Assembly: GCA_947624785.1 (NCBI GenBank)
Contig: CANQLV010000003.1
Coordinates: 1-64,000, forward strand
Direction: 5' to 3'
Source of the DNA: Akkermansia muciniphila
GTDB taxonomy: Bacteria; Verrucomicrobiota; Verrucomicrobiia; Verrucomicrobiales; Akkermansiaceae
Length of the DNA stretch: 64,000 nucleotides
This document shows positions 27,584-37,809 of this stretch, in pieces (position 1 is the first letter of the stretch; each line of letters opens with the position of its first letter). Made by a program: the position numbers and the translations under genes. Below the pieces are notes generated by a model. The model searched no databases. It was not told the origin of the DNA and saw only the letters and a list, made by a program, of their open reading frames with translations.

Positions 27584-30500
27584 ATGCGTTTAAGATTACC
27601 CCTCTCTCTAAGGTCCATTCTGCTTGCGTGCAGCGCCCTGTTCTCTACCGTTGCCTCCGCCTCTGTTTCAGACGGAAACCTTGGCAACGTCATGTATATG
27701 GGGGACTCCATCACCCATGGCGTCAACAGCGGCTCCTGGCGCTGGGCCATGCACAAAATTTTTGCGGACAACGGCATCAGCTATACCGAAAAAGGTATCA
27801 TGACCGGCAACCACAGCGGCGGAGTGGCCGCGGGAACCTCCTACGGCGGCAGGGTTTTCCAGAATATCCATTCCTCCGCGGCCAGCGCGCGGGCCTATGA
27901 AATCGCCGGCAGGGCGAACAGCAGCAGCTACGGGCGGTTTGACGGCTCCAACATCAAGAACTGGCTGGGCCTGAGCACGGAAAAAACCAAGGGGGGAACC
28001 TACACGGGCCAGACTTTTACCGGGGCCAATACGCCGGACACGTTTTTCCTGCTCGCCGGCACCAACGACCTGCTTTCCGACAACAACAACAGTACGCTGC
28101 ACCTGCGGCTGGACGGAGTTACCTATCTTCTGCTGAGCGACATGGATTCCATCGTCTCCTCCATCCGCACCGCCAACAGCCAGGCAAGCATTTTAGTGAT
28201 GACCATCCCCTGCTGGACGCAGCATTCCAACGGGAACCTGGCTGAAACGCACCAGGCCGTAGCTACCTACAACGAATCCCTGAAAGAATGGGGGGCGAAA
28301 AACGCCGCCAACGGCGTCAAGGTCATCGACATCAATGCGGGCATCATTGACGTAGCCTCCTCCACCCCTTTCTACGGGGTGCGCTCCATGTTCCACAACC
28401 CCACGGCGGACGGCCTGCACCCGAACGCCCAGGGGGACCTGCTGATGGCGGGCAACCTGGCCAAGGGCATGGGCTACGCGGGGCGGTCCGCCGGGCAGGA
28501 AAGGAGAGCCGCCCACGAGCTGGGCGTCAACTTCGGCCAGACTCCCTCCATCACCCAGCAGACGCTGACGGCCAAGGGCTTTACCGCCAATAACGTCACC
28601 ATCTCCAACAACACGATCAACTTCAACAAATCCGGCAGCAGCACCCTCACCTACAACTGGGGCTCCTCCCAGGGGCAGGACAAGGGCTACACGGTGGATT
28701 TCACCCTGCGCCTGGGCAACGGCGCCACGGGCGGCTGGGACACCACGAACAACTTCTCCCTGGATCTGGGCAACGGAACGCTGAACGTCAATGAAGCGTA
28801 CATCCAGTGGGGCAGCACCATCCTGTACTCCAAGGACATGTCCGTCAATGCGGATTCCATCCGCGTGGCCTACGTGGCGGGGGACAACGCCCACGGCCTC
28901 AACGCGGGCTACTACATCTGGCTGGGGGACGTCCTCATCGGGGAGGCGCAGACGGCGGCGGGGGGCAGCTCCTCCGGCCTCACCTTCAGCTATTCCGGCA
29001 CGCTGGACGCCATCCTGTCCAATCTGGCGCTGGACGGCTCCCTCTCCTACGCTCCCTCCACCACCGGCATCACCGGACCGGAAGCCCTTTATCTGGCAAA
29101 CGGCGGAGCTTCCTCCGCCCTCAAGCCGGGCATGATCGAATGGACAACGGGCGCCGCCGCCACCGCCGTGGCTACGGCCGGGGCCAATGCCACGTACAAT
29201 GCCCGCAACGGCACCAACTCCAACATCGCCAGCATCACGGGAACGGGAAGCACCAAATTCATTTACGCCAACAACGGGGCCTATGGCAGCGCGGACAGCC
29301 GCCAGGATCTGTGGGTGACACTGGGGGAAGGCACCAGCAGCAATAACGGCTGGATAGGCGGCCACACGTCAGGCGACCTGTACGGGGACATCCACCTGCG
29401 CCTGGCGGAAGGGGCCATCGGCAAATCCACGGTATTCGGCGCCGTCAACGGCGGCACCGTCCACGGGAACATTTACCTGGAATTCTCCTCCTCCACCGGA
29501 ACCTATGACACCTCCTTCACCGGCGGGGAGGCGGACCGCACCTCCGTGGCGGGAGCCTACGCCACCGCCGTGAACGGGGACATCACCATGGTGTTCAATG
29601 ACGGCGTGTTCTCCCACCGCATTTTCGGCGGCCTTTACACGGGAAACAAAACCATCTCCGGCTCCACCTCCCTTTACATCAACGGCGGAACGTTCATGAA
29701 CGAAATCTACGCCGGGAACAAGACGGACGGCACCATTTCCCAGGGAACCAGCCTGACCGTCACGGGCACGGACGCCATTCTGGGCAAGGCTGACGGGGAC
29801 AACTGGACATGGACGCTCCTGTGCGGCGGCAACAAGGCCGGCGGCACCATCAACGGAGGCACCGCCATCACCCTGAAGGACATTGCCGCCACCACCGGAG
29901 ACGGTTCCGAACACAAATTTGACAAATACGCCGGCACCATCGACGGCAAGGGGGGCGGAACAGTGAACGGGGAGAAGAAGCTCGTCTTCGACCACTACAC
30001 TACCGGCTTCCTCGGAACGCTCCAGAACTTTGACAAGGTGCAGGTCACCGGAAATTCGGACCTTGCGCTGGACAAGGCCCTGGGCAATACGGTCGCCTCC
30101 CTGACCGTGGATGCAGGCTCCGCCCTCCGGTTCAACCAGGACCAGGGAGCCACGCTGGACATCACCAACAACGGCACGATTCGCACCTCGCACAACCTGA
30201 CCCTCAAATCCGCAGACACCGGAACCGGAACCTATTGGGTGGAAGGAGGAACGCTGGACCTGGCCGGGCAGGCCGTCTCCGGGAACATATCCATCTCCGC
30301 GGGGGCGCTTGCCAATACGGCGGGACTGGGAGCCGGGAGCGTCTCCGTCTCCGGCATCACCGGGAACGTCAGCCTGGGCGGCCTAGACGGCAGCAAGCTG
30401 AACTCCATCAACATGGGCAGCGGCACAGGAACCGTTTCCGGCCTGACGGGCCATGCGGACCTGGCCGGCTCCGACACGCAATTGAGGCTTTCCGCCGCCA

Positions 30501-33409
30501 ACATGGGCGCGGACGGCACGGGAATCATCCAGTTCAATGACGCGGCTAATTCCACTCTGACCCTGGGGAACCTGACTCTGACGCTGACGGCGGATGCCGT
30601 GGCGCTGCTCGCCGCTCCGGGGGACTACGCCTTCCACGTCACCAACGCCGCCCTGCACGCGGATGCCAACCACATCACGCTGAGCGAATACAACGGCATG
30701 GCGTGGGACATTACCCGCACGGAAGGCGGCCAGGTAATCATCTCCTTCGGCCAGCTGGACGCCATGGTCATTGACAAGGGAGCTTCCAAGAACATCACCT
30801 CCGCCAGCACCCTGGGGGCAACCCCCAGCGTCACCAACAACGGAACGCTGAACATCGACCTGTCCGCAGCCACTGCGCCGGAAGACAAAACAACCACCAT
30901 CCGCTACCTGGCCGGCACGGAAGCCGGTGCCGTCGTGAACACGGGAACGGACAGCGACGTGATCATCACGCTGCTGAATGAAACCTCCGCAGATCCGGAC
31001 AAACCAGGCAACACCGCTTACGCGGGCTCCATTGAAGGAGCGGCGCAGCTCGTCAAGGACGGTGAACAGAGGCTGACCGTTGACGGCAGGGTGACCGCCT
31101 CCGCCCTGGACGTGCAGCAGGGAGAACTCGTGCTCCAGAACACGAAGGAAAGTTCCATCATCTCCGGCGCCCTGAACATGGAACAGGACGCCGCGCTGAC
31201 GCTGAACTCCGCCTCCCTGGCAGCCGGGGACCTGGCGGGCTCCGGCTCCATCACCCTGAACGGGGGCGCCCTGCTCACCATCGCCAGAGACACGCTTTCA
31301 GACCTGACGCTCCACGCAAGCGTCACCGGCTCCGGCACCCTGAAACTGGACAATTGCAACCTGATTCTGGGCACGGGCAGCAATCTGGGCGAAGACGTGC
31401 TGCTCCATCTGGGGGGCGGCAGCCTGCGCCTGCAGGACGGCTCCACGATCGCGCTGGAAGGGCTCCACCAGGAGCAGGAAAACGGCGCGCTCCACCTGGG
31501 GGCAAACGGACGTCTGGAACTGGCCTCCAACGACGGGAAAACCTACTCCTTCAAGGGGGATATCACCGGCACGGGAGCCATCACCCACCGGGGCGAAGGC
31601 ACGCAGATCATCCTTTCCTCCGGGAATGGCGGCGTGGACGTCAGCCATACCCGGGCGGGCGGCCACCTCGTCCTGGGAGACAAGGACCTGGCCGCGGACG
31701 GCTCCATGACCTACAGGGACATTTCCATCGGCAGCAACGCCCGGGACGCCTCCGGCCTGGACGCCACGGCGGACCTCTCCCTGATGAACAATACCACGGC
31801 CAACACGCTCTCCATCGCCTCCAACGGCAAACTGTACCTGGGCGGCAATCCCAACCAGCGGGCGGTCCAGCTCGTGCTGACCGGCAGCAACGGCGGCGTG
31901 GCGGCCGATCTGGCCTCCGGCGCCTCCCTGGACCTCACCGTCAATGCGGAAACGCTGGCCCGCAGCGCGGACAACGCCTGGGCCGCCGTGAAGGCGGAAA
32001 ACGGCTCCATCCGCATCAACGGGGCGGACCCCTCCATCAACGTCAACATTTACGGCCTGGGTACTGCGGGAGACTGGGCCATCCTGCCGGAATTCACCAT
32101 CAACGCCTTCTATGCGGAAAACGGCCTGGCCACGGCGAACGGGGAAACCTGGACGGCGGACATGGTGAACCTGACCTATGCCGGCTTCGCCAACCTCGTT
32201 TACGACATCAGCAAGATACTCTCCGACGACGGCAAGCTGTTCCAGGTCCACTTCACCAAACTGGGAGACAGCCCGCTGAAGGACTTCGCCTCCACGGAAA
32301 ACCAGAGAGCCGCGGCGGACAGCCTGTGGGCCGTCACCTCCTCCCCCGGAAGCATCACGCCGGCCATGATGGAATTCCTCAACGCCGTGGGCACCGCCCA
32401 GGCCATGGGGGACGCGGGCGCCCTTCAGTCCGCCCTCTCCTCCTATGCGGGCAGCGGCGTCACCGCCATGCATTCCGCCCAGAAGGGGGCTCTCCGGGAC
32501 CAGGTGCTCCACCTGCGCAACCGCCTCTCCCAGATGGGAGCCTCCCCGCAGTACATCAACGATGACCTGCCCTGCTTCAACGCCTGGATTGAAGGGGAAG
32601 GCGGCTACCGCAAGCTGGATGACCGGATGGACGAATCAGGCTACAAGCTCAACACCTGGGGCGGCACCTTCGGATTTGACGTGACGTGCAGCGACAGCTT
32701 CGTATGGGGGGCGGCCTTCTCCGCCAGCTATGGCGACCTGGACGCCTACATGGCGAACGGAGACCTGGACTCCTACTACGGCAACCTGTTCTTCCGCATC
32801 CAGTCGGGCCGCTGGGCCCACAACGTCATCCTCACCTACGGATGGAACGACGCTTCCCTGGACCGAACCGCGGGCATCCCCGGTGCCGGCATGTACGCCA
32901 TGCACGGCAGCACCAGCGGCAGCAGCTACGGCGCCTTTTATGAAGGCACGTATGACCTGTACCTGGATGAAAACAAAACCTCCGCGTTCCAGCCCCTGGT
33001 GAACGCCTCCGTGTACAAGAGCAGGATGGACGGCTTCACGGAATCCGGGGCCCTGGGCATGAGCGCGGACGACATGGATTCCACCTACGGCACCGTGGGA
33101 CTGGGGGCGAGGCTCCGCGGGGAGCTCTCCAGCAACCTGACGGGCCGCGCATCCATGGGTGAACTGCGGGTACAGGTTGTCCAGCTCCTGGGCGACCGGA
33201 AAACCACGGCGGCGCTGTCGCCCGCCGGCGCGCCCGGCGCAGGATTCCGCGTGAACGGAGCCAAGGAAGGAGCCACCGGCGTGCAGGCAGGCGCGGGCAT
33301 CACCATTCCGGTGGGTTACACCAGCTCCGTTTTTGCGGATGTCAATGCGGACTTCCGCAGTCGCGCCACCAGCTTCAACGGAAGCATCGGCTACAGGCTG
33401 ACTTTCTAA
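27584..33409 (+). CDS. Giant autotransporter with N-terminal SGNH/GDSL esterase domain
   Basis: 1941 residues. A signal peptide (about 1-26) is followed by an SGNH hydrolase domain to about residue 310: block I MGDSITHG with Ser42, GTND near 158-161, and DGLHPNAQG near 275 with the Asp/His pair. A beta-sandwich, lectin-like segment follows (about 320-500), then a long repeat-rich beta-helix passenger full of Gly, Asn, Thr and Ser. From about 1660 a C-terminal autotransporter barrel begins at CFNAWIEGEGGYRKLDD and ends in YRLTF, with the terminal aromatic residue used for outer-membrane insertion. It is probably a surface esterase/adhesin, perhaps acting on O-acetylated mucin sugars; the substrate is inference. 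A candidate invertible promoter lies immediately upstream. Confidence 0.92.
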   Translation: MRLRLPLSLRSILLACSALFSTVASASVSDGNLGNVMYMGDSITHGVNSGSWRWAMHKIFADNGISYTEKGIMTGNHSGGVAAGTSYGGRVFQNIHSSAASARAYEIAGRANSSSYGRFDGSNIKNWLGLSTEKTKGGTYTGQTFTGANTPDTFFLLAGTNDLLSDNNNSTLHLRLDGVTYLLLSDMDSIVSSIRTANSQASILVMTIPCWTQHSNGNLAETHQAVATYNESLKEWGAKNAANGVKVIDINAGIIDVASSTPFYGVRSMFHNPTADGLHPNAQGDLLMAGNLAKGMGYAGRSAGQERRAAHELGVNFGQTPSITQQTLTAKGFTANNVTISNNTINFNKSGSSTLTYNWGSSQGQDKGYTVDFTLRLGNGATGGWDTTNNFSLDLGNGTLNVNEAYIQWGSTILYSKDMSVNADSIRVAYVAGDNAHGLNAGYYIWLGDVLIGEAQTAAGGSSSGLTFSYSGTLDAILSNLALDGSLSYAPSTTGITGPEALYLANGGASSALKPGMIEWTTGAAATAVATAGANATYNARNGTNSNIASITGTGSTKFIYANNGAYGSADSRQDLWVTLGEGTSSNNGWIGGHTSGDLYGDIHLRLAEGAIGKSTVFGAVNGGTVHGNIYLEFSSSTGTYDTSFTGGEADRTSVAGAYATAVNGDITMVFNDGVFSHRIFGGLYTGNKTISGSTSLYINGGTFMNEIYAGNKTDGTISQGTSLTVTGTDAILGKADGDNWTWTLLCGGNKAGGTINGGTAITLKDIAATTGDGSEHKFDKYAGTIDGKGGGTVNGEKKLVFDHYTTGFLGTLQNFDKVQVTGNSDLALDKALGNTVASLTVDAGSALRFNQDQGATLDITNNGTIRTSHNLTLKSADTGTGTYWVEGGTLDLAGQAVSGNISISAGALANTAGLGAGSVSVSGITGNVSLGGLDGSKLNSINMGSGTGTVSGLTGHADLAGSDTQLRLSAANMGADGTGIIQFNDAANSTLTLGNLTLTLTADAVALLAAPGDYAFHVTNAALHADANHITLSEYNGMAWDITRTEGGQVIISFGQLDAMVIDKGASKNITSASTLGATPSVTNNGTLNIDLSAATAPEDKTTTIRYLAGTEAGAVVNTGTDSDVIITLLNETSADPDKPGNTAYAGSIEGAAQLVKDGEQRLTVDGRVTASALDVQQGELVLQNTKESSIISGALNMEQDAALTLNSASLAAGDLAGSGSITLNGGALLTIARDTLSDLTLHASVTGSGTLKLDNCNLILGTGSNLGEDVLLHLGGGSLRLQDGSTIALEGLHQEQENGALHLGANGRLELASNDGKTYSFKGDITGTGAITHRGEGTQIILSSGNGGVDVSHTRAGGHLVLGDKDLAADGSMTYRDISIGSNARDASGLDATADLSLMNNTTANTLSIASNGKLYLGGNPNQRAVQLVLTGSNGGVAADLASGASLDLTVNAETLARSADNAWAAVKAENGSIRINGADPSINVNIYGLGTAGDWAILPEFTINAFYAENGLATANGETWTADMVNLTYAGFANLVYDISKILSDDGKLFQVHFTKLGDSPLKDFASTENQRAAADSLWAVTSSPGSITPAMMEFLNAVGTAQAMGDAGALQSALSSYAGSGVTAMHSAQKGALRDQVLHLRNRLSQMGASPQYINDDLPCFNAWIEGEGGYRKLDDRMDESGYKLNTWGGTFGFDVTCSDSFVWGAAFSASYGDLDAYMANGDLDSYYGNLFFRIQSGRWAHNVILTYGWNDASLDRTAGIPGAGMYAMHGSTSGSSYGAFYEGTYDLYLDENKTSAFQPLVNASVYKSRMDGFTESGALGMSADDMDSTYGTVGLGARLRGELSSNLTGRASMGELRVQVVQLLGDRKTTAALSPAGAPGAGFRVNGAKEGATGVQAGAGITIPVGYTSSVFADVNADFRSRATSFNGSIGYRLTF

Positions 33410-33437
33410 CGGGACTTCTTCAGGGGTGTGTACAAGC

Positions 33438-33474
33438 GGGGAGCATCGCGGCCATGCTGCGGTGCTCCCTTTCT
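33438..33474 (+). terminator. Terminator after the autotransporter gene
   Basis: GGGAGCATCGC (33438-33448) pairs with GCGGTGCTCCC (33459-33469) with one mismatch, then TTTCT. It lies between the convergent autotransporter and proA genes. Confidence 0.75.
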
Positions 33475-33492
33475 GATTGCGGACGTGCCTGT

Positions 33493-34782
33493 TCAGGCGC
33501 GGTCTTCCCCCGGAATCCGGGAAGGGTCCTTCATCTGCCCGCTGCCTTCAATGACGTACTTGTAGGAGGTCAGCTCGCGGAGAGCCATCGGCCCGCGGGC
33601 ATGAAACTTGTCCGTGCCGATGCCTATCTCCGCGCCAAAGCCGAATTCCTCCCCATCGCTGAACCGCGTGGAGCAATTATGGTAGACGCACGCGCTGTCC
33701 ACCCGGCTCATGAAATAATCGCGGGCCTTTCCATCCTCCGTGATGATGGAATCACTGTGATGGGAACCGTAACGGTTGATATGCTCCACGGCATCCCGGA
33801 CGCCGTCCACCACCTTCACGGACAGGATCAGGTCTTCATACTCCGTGGACCAATCCCTTTCCTCCGCAGGAACGGCCTCCGGCCCGAAAAACGGGCTGCT
33901 CCGCTCACACACGCGGCATTCCACGCCGCGCCGGCGCATGCGCTCCGCCGCCACCGGCAGGAACCGTTCCGCCGCGGCGGCGTCCACCAGCAGGGTCTCC
34001 GCCGCGTTGCAAACGCCCGGGCGCTGTGTCTTGGCGTCGTCCAGCACGTTCACGGCCATCTTCAAATCCGCCGCGGCGTCCACATACACGTGGCAAACAC
34101 CGTCCAGATGCTTCAGCACGGGAACCCTGGCGTACTCCGTCACGGCGCGGATCAGCCCTTTCCCTCCCCTGGGAATGATCACGTTCAGGAAAGAATCCAG
34201 CTCGCACAGCTGCCGCACCTCGTCCCGGCTGCCGGAATCAAGAAGCTGAACGGCGTCCGCGGGAACGGCGGACTCCTTCAGCGCGGCGCGCAGAACCTCC
34301 GCCAGAACCCGGTTGGTCCGCAGGGACTCGCTCCCGCCGCGCAGAATGACGGCATTCCCGGACTTCAGGCACAGGGCGGCGGCATCGCAGGTGACGGTGC
34401 CGCGGCTCTCGTAAATAAAACCGATGACCCCCAGGGGAACGCGCACCTGGCGGATATGCAGGCCGTTGGGGCGCGTCCATTCCCGGATGCACTCGCCCAC
34501 GGGATCAGGAAGGGCCGCCACCTGCTCCATGCCGCGGGCCATGTGCTCCACGCGCTCCGGCGTCAGGAGAAGCCTGTCCAGAAACGCGGCATTGCGCCCG
34601 CCCTTCCGGGCCTCTTCCATATCAAGGCCGTTCTCCCGGACAACCTTTTCCGCAGCGCTCCGAACGCCCGCGGCCATCAGGCGCAGGGCCCGCGCCTTCT
34701 CTTCCGGCCCCAGGGCAAGCATCTCCCGTGAAGCCGCCAGCGCGGCCCGTCCCACCGGTTCAAGAGGATTCTCCATCTTCAT
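33493..34782 (-). CDS. proA: Gamma-glutamyl phosphate reductase
   Basis: 429 residues from the ATG at 34782, which lies 4 bp after the proB stop (the frame itself extends back inside proB). It is an aldehyde dehydrogenase-fold enzyme; the catalytic Cys is in QRPGVCNAAETLLV, and GFIYESRGTVTCDAAALCLK and NAVILRGGSESLRTN form the NADPH and substrate regions. It reduces glutamyl phosphate to glutamate semialdehyde in proline synthesis, together with ProB. Length and motifs are normal. Confidence 0.97.
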   Translation of the reverse strand: MKMENPLEPVGRAALAASREMLALGPEEKARALRLMAAGVRSAAEKVVRENGLDMEEARKGGRNAAFLDRLLLTPERVEHMARGMEQVAALPDPVGECIREWTRPNGLHIRQVRVPLGVIGFIYESRGTVTCDAAALCLKSGNAVILRGGSESLRTNRVLAEVLRAALKESAVPADAVQLLDSGSRDEVRQLCELDSFLNVIIPRGGKGLIRAVTEYARVPVLKHLDGVCHVYVDAAADLKMAVNVLDDAKTQRPGVCNAAETLLVDAAAAERFLPVAAERMRRRGVECRVCERSSPFFGPEAVPAEERDWSTEYEDLILSVKVVDGVRDAVEHINRYGSHHSDSIITEDGKARDYFMSRVDSACVYHNCSTRFSDGEEFGFGAEIGIGTDKFHARGPMALRELTSYKYVIEGSGQMKDPSRIPGEDRA

Positions 34783-34786
34783 CACT

Positions 34787-35545
34787 TCATCCCTTTGGTA
34801 CAAAATACGTTCCGGCTCCTTCCGCCTTCCCCTCCAGCAGCAGCGCGATGCGCTCCGGATGGCGGCCGTGCAGCATGTAAACGCCCGTCCCCGCATTCAC
34901 GGCCTCCCGGATGGCCTGGAGCTTGGCGCTCATGCCGCCCATGGAAAAGCGGCCCCGGTCCTCCTCCGCGAACGCCAGCACGGCATCCACGTCCTCCACC
35001 CGGGGAATGATGGCGTCCCGGCTGCCTCCGGGGGGATACAGGCCGTCCACGCTCGTCAGGATGAACAGCGCGTCTGCCTCCACCAGGCGCGCCATGTGCA
35101 CGGAAAGAATATCGTTATCCCCGAACTTCAGCTCTTCCACGGATACGGTGTCGTTCTCATTCACGATCGGGATGATGCCGCCGTGCTCAAACAGGCGCAG
35201 CACGGTGGCCTGCACATTGTGGCGGCGGCGCTTCAAATCCTCCGCCGTCAGCAGGAGCTGGGCCACATCCACGTCAAAATGGTTGAAAAGATTCTCATAC
35301 GTCTGCATCAGCCGCGTCTGCCCCACGGCCGCGCATGCCTGCTTCAGGGACAACTCCTGCGGATAGGACGGCAGCCCCAGAACGGACACGCCGGAACCCA
35401 CAGCCCCGGAGCTCACCAGCACCACCTGGTGGCCCTGCTGCATCAGGTCCGCCAGCGCGCTGACCAGATGCACGATGGAAGAACCATCCAGCGTCCCGTT
35501 CTCACGGGTCAGAACGCCCGTTCCTACTTTAACTACGATTTTCAT
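34787..35545 (-). CDS. proB: Glutamate 5-kinase, short form without PUA domain
   Basis: 252 residues: the amino-acid kinase domain only, with KVGTGVLT at the N-terminus, LVSSGAVGSG and PIVNENDTVSVEELKFGDND for substrate and ATP binding. The C-terminal PUA domain of the 367-residue E. coli enzyme is absent. It phosphorylates glutamate as the first proline step and is usually feedback-inhibited by proline. It is the first gene of a proB-proA operon, with proA starting 4 bp later. A lineage-typical short form, not an obvious truncation: the C-terminal helix is complete. Confidence 0.95.
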   Translation of the reverse strand: MKIVVKVGTGVLTRENGTLDGSSIVHLVSALADLMQQGHQVVLVSSGAVGSGVSVLGLPSYPQELSLKQACAAVGQTRLMQTYENLFNHFDVDVAQLLLTAEDLKRRRHNVQATVLRLFEHGGIIPIVNENDTVSVEELKFGDNDILSVHMARLVEADALFILTSVDGLYPPGGSRDAIIPRVEDVDAVLAFAEEDRGRFSMGGMSAKLQAIREAVNAGTGVYMLHGRHPERIALLLEGKAEGAGTYFVPKG

Positions 35546-35661
35546 GTACTTCTGCCCTCCATGATATAACAGGCTCTTTCCTCACAGAAAGCAGAAAACG
35601 CGTTCTTCCCGCAATGCCGCGGTTCCGCTGGCCGCGCAGGGATTCCGGCCATGAAAAAACC

Positions 35662-35925
35662 TCATTTCCGCGCGAACACGTCCCTGGTGCAGTCATCATT
35701 CCACACGTATTCGAGCTGCTCCGCTATTCCCTCCGCCCGTGACCTGCCAAACCGGTCGCTCACAAACCCGAGGGCCATGTCCATTCCGGCGGAAACGCCG
35801 GAGGAAGTATAAAACTTCCCGTCCGCCATGCCCCGGAGAAAATGCAGGAAAGGCGGAAAAACCGCCAGGCGGCGGGTTCCTCTTCCTCCCGGAACCACTA
35901 AAATTCCGCCGCCTTCCGTCCTCCC
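35662..35925 (-). pseudogene. DJ-1/PfpI family remnant
   Basis: The frame shows GGILVVPGGRGTRR, then a short bridge LHFLRGMADGK directly followed by FYTSSGVSAGMDMALGFV and a normal family C-terminus (QLEYVWNDDCTRDVF). In intact isonitrile-hydratase-like DJ-1 proteins the VPGG motif and the TSSGVSAG motif are separated by the nucleophile-Cys segment, which is missing here; the N-terminal third is missing too. No credible start codon exists (only a GTG inside the conserved motif at 35898). So it is a decayed gene. Confidence 0.7.
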
Positions 35926-36065
35926 TCCGCACCTGATATTTTATGATCCCGTGTCCTGCCTGCCGGAATTCACGGCCATCAATCCCCCGGCTGCGCCAAA
36001 CGGGTAAAAAACGGGCGGAAGCCTCCCCTTCCGAAGAAACTTCCTCCCGGAACACCCAAATTTGA

Positions 36066-37514
36066 TTATCCCTTGAACATGCCGAGGGCCCTGGCCACCC
36101 CTTCCCCGTATTCGGGGTCGCACTGCATGCAGTGGTCGATGTGGCGCTGCTTGATAAAATCCGGCGCGTCGCCCATGGCGCGGGCGGTATTGCCGTAAAG
36201 GGCCTCCCTCTGCTCCGGATTCATCAGCCGGAACAGGGCGCGGGGCTGGGAATAATAATCGTCGTCATCCTCGCGGAAATCCCAGTGCCAGGCCGCTCCG
36301 TCCAATTCAAGCGGCGGTTCCCGGAACTCCGGCTGTTCCTGCCACTCTCCGTAACTGTTCGGCTCATAGCCCAGCGTGCTTCCCGCGTTGTCGTCCACAC
36401 GCATCATGCCGTCCCGGTGGTAGCTGTGGAACGGGCAACGGGGAGCGTTCACCGGAATCTGGTTATGGTTCACCCCCAGCCTGTACCGCTGGGCGTCCCC
36501 GTAGGAGAACAGGCGCCCCTGGAGCATCTTGTCCGGGGAAAAGCCGATGCCGGGAACGACGTTGGCCGGATTGAACGCCGCCTGCTCAATCTGGGCGAAA
36601 TAATTGTCCGGATTCCGGTTGAGTTCCAGCACGCCCACCTCCATGAGGGGGTAATCCCCGTGCGGCCATACCTTGGTCAGGTCAAACGGATTGAAGGGGC
36701 ACGCCCTCGCCTGCTCCTGGGTCATCACCTGGATGTACATCGTCCAGCGCGGGAAATCCTTCCGCTCAATGCTCTCATACAAATCCCGCTGGTGGCTCTC
36801 CCGGTCCTTCGCGATAATCGCTTCCGCCTCCGCGTCCGTCAGGTTCCTGATGCCCTGCTGGGTTTTCAGGTGGAACTTCACCCATACCCGCTCATTGTCC
36901 GCGTTCAGCATGCTGAACGCATGGCTGCCGAACCCGTGCATGTGGCGGTAGGAGAAAGGAATGCCGCGGTCGCTCATCACGACGGTGACCTGATGAAAGG
37001 CCTCCGGCAGGGAAGTCCAGAAATCCCAGTTATTCCGCGCGCTTCTCATGTTGGTACGCGGGTCGCGCTTGATGGCGTGGTTCAGGTCCGGGAACTTGAG
37101 CGGATCCCGCAGGAAGAACACCGGGGTATTGTTGCCCACCAGGTCCCAGTTCCCCTCCTCCGTGTAAAACTTGATGGCAAAGCCGCGGATGTCGCGCTCC
37201 GCGTCCGCCGCCCCCCGTTCCCCGGCCACGGTGGAAAACCGCACCAGCAGGTCGGTCTTCTTGCCAATTCCGGAAAACATGGCCGCCTTCGTGTAACGGG
37301 TGATATCCCCCGTCACGGTAAACGTGCCGAAGGCGCCGGAGCCCTTGGCATGCATGCGCCGTTCCGGGATCACTTCCCGGTCGAAATGGGCCAGCTTTTC
37401 CAGGAACCAGACGTCCTGGAGCAGCATGGGGCCGCGGGGGCCGGCCGTGAGCGCGTTTTCGTTATCCGGAACGGGCGCTCCGACGGAGGTCGTTAAATTC
37501 TTTTGGTCACTCAT
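36066..37514 (-). CDS. katA: Monofunctional haem catalase
   Basis: 482 residues, a clade-3 sized catalase. The distal catalytic His55 is in [13 protein letters not shown], the distal Asn in [14 protein letters not shown], and the proximal haem-ligand Tyr in [15 protein letters not shown]. It converts hydrogen peroxide to water and oxygen in the cytoplasm. The upstream region has a near-consensus promoter overlapped by a PerR-type box, so peroxide induction is likely. It stands alone, next to the DJ-1 remnant. The N-terminal Met at 37514 is an ATG with typical [10 protein letters not shown]. Confidence 0.97.
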   Translation of the reverse strand: MSDQKNLTTSVGAPVPDNENALTAGPRGPMLLQDVWFLEKLAHFDREVIPERRMHAKGSGAFGTFTVTGDITRYTKAAMFSGIGKKTDLLVRFSTVAGERGAADAERDIRGFAIKFYTEEGNWDLVGNNTPVFFLRDPLKFPDLNHAIKRDPRTNMRSARNNWDFWTSLPEAFHQVTVVMSDRGIPFSYRHMHGFGSHAFSMLNADNERVWVKFHLKTQQGIRNLTDAEAEAIIAKDRESHQRDLYESIERKDFPRWTMYIQVMTQEQARACPFNPFDLTKVWPHGDYPLMEVGVLELNRNPDNYFAQIEQAAFNPANVVPGIGFSPDKMLQGRLFSYGDAQRYRLGVNHNQIPVNAPRCPFHSYHRDGMMRVDDNAGSTLGYEPNSYGEWQEQPEFREPPLELDGAAWHWDFREDDDDYYSQPRALFRLMNPEQREALYGNTARAMGDAPDFIKQRHIDHCMQCDPEYGEGVARALGMFKG

Positions 37515-37522
37515 GGCGTCTT

Positions 37523-37546
37523 TTAGTTAGAATTATTATAAACTAA
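37523..37546 (-). promoter_or_regulatory. PerR-type operator in front of the catalase gene
   Basis: On the minus strand the 15-mer TTATAATAATTCTAA (37527-37541) differs at one position from the PerR box TTATAATNATTATAA. It sits in a wider imperfect palindrome (TTAGTT ... AACTAA, 37523-37546). It overlaps the -10 element and the start of transcription, the usual place for repression. Confidence 0.75.
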
Positions 37547-37564
37547 TTTTTCCAAGGGTGTCAA
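37535..37564 (-). promoter_or_regulatory. Consensus promoter of the catalase gene
   Basis: TTGACA (37559-37564) and TATAAT (37535-37540) on the minus strand are separated by 18 bp; both hexamers are perfect. The predicted transcript starts about 14 nt before the ATG, leaving almost no leader. Confidence 0.8.
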
Positions 37565-37809
37565 CAAAGTTTCTCTCAAATCCCGGAAAGGCAAACAGCT
37601 TGCTTGCGGCCTCCCTTCGCGGGGCGGGAAAACGCAGCCGGGTACGCCGCCCCGCCAGGAAAACGGCGCACGGCGTTCCCCATGAAGCCAAGCCTTTCCG
37701 GTGGGCGCCGCCAGGCAACCGAGCCAGGGCCGTTTCTCCATTTTCCGCTTGACCCTGAATGGAGAATCCGGGACAGTGCCTTTCTCGATGAAAAATCGGG
37801 GCTTTCCTC

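Noticed and set aside
28600..32000. Repeated Gly/Asn/Thr-coding stretches as a possible repeat array
   Set aside because: They are degenerate beta-helix repeats inside the autotransporter coding frame, not DNA-level direct repeats or CRISPR.
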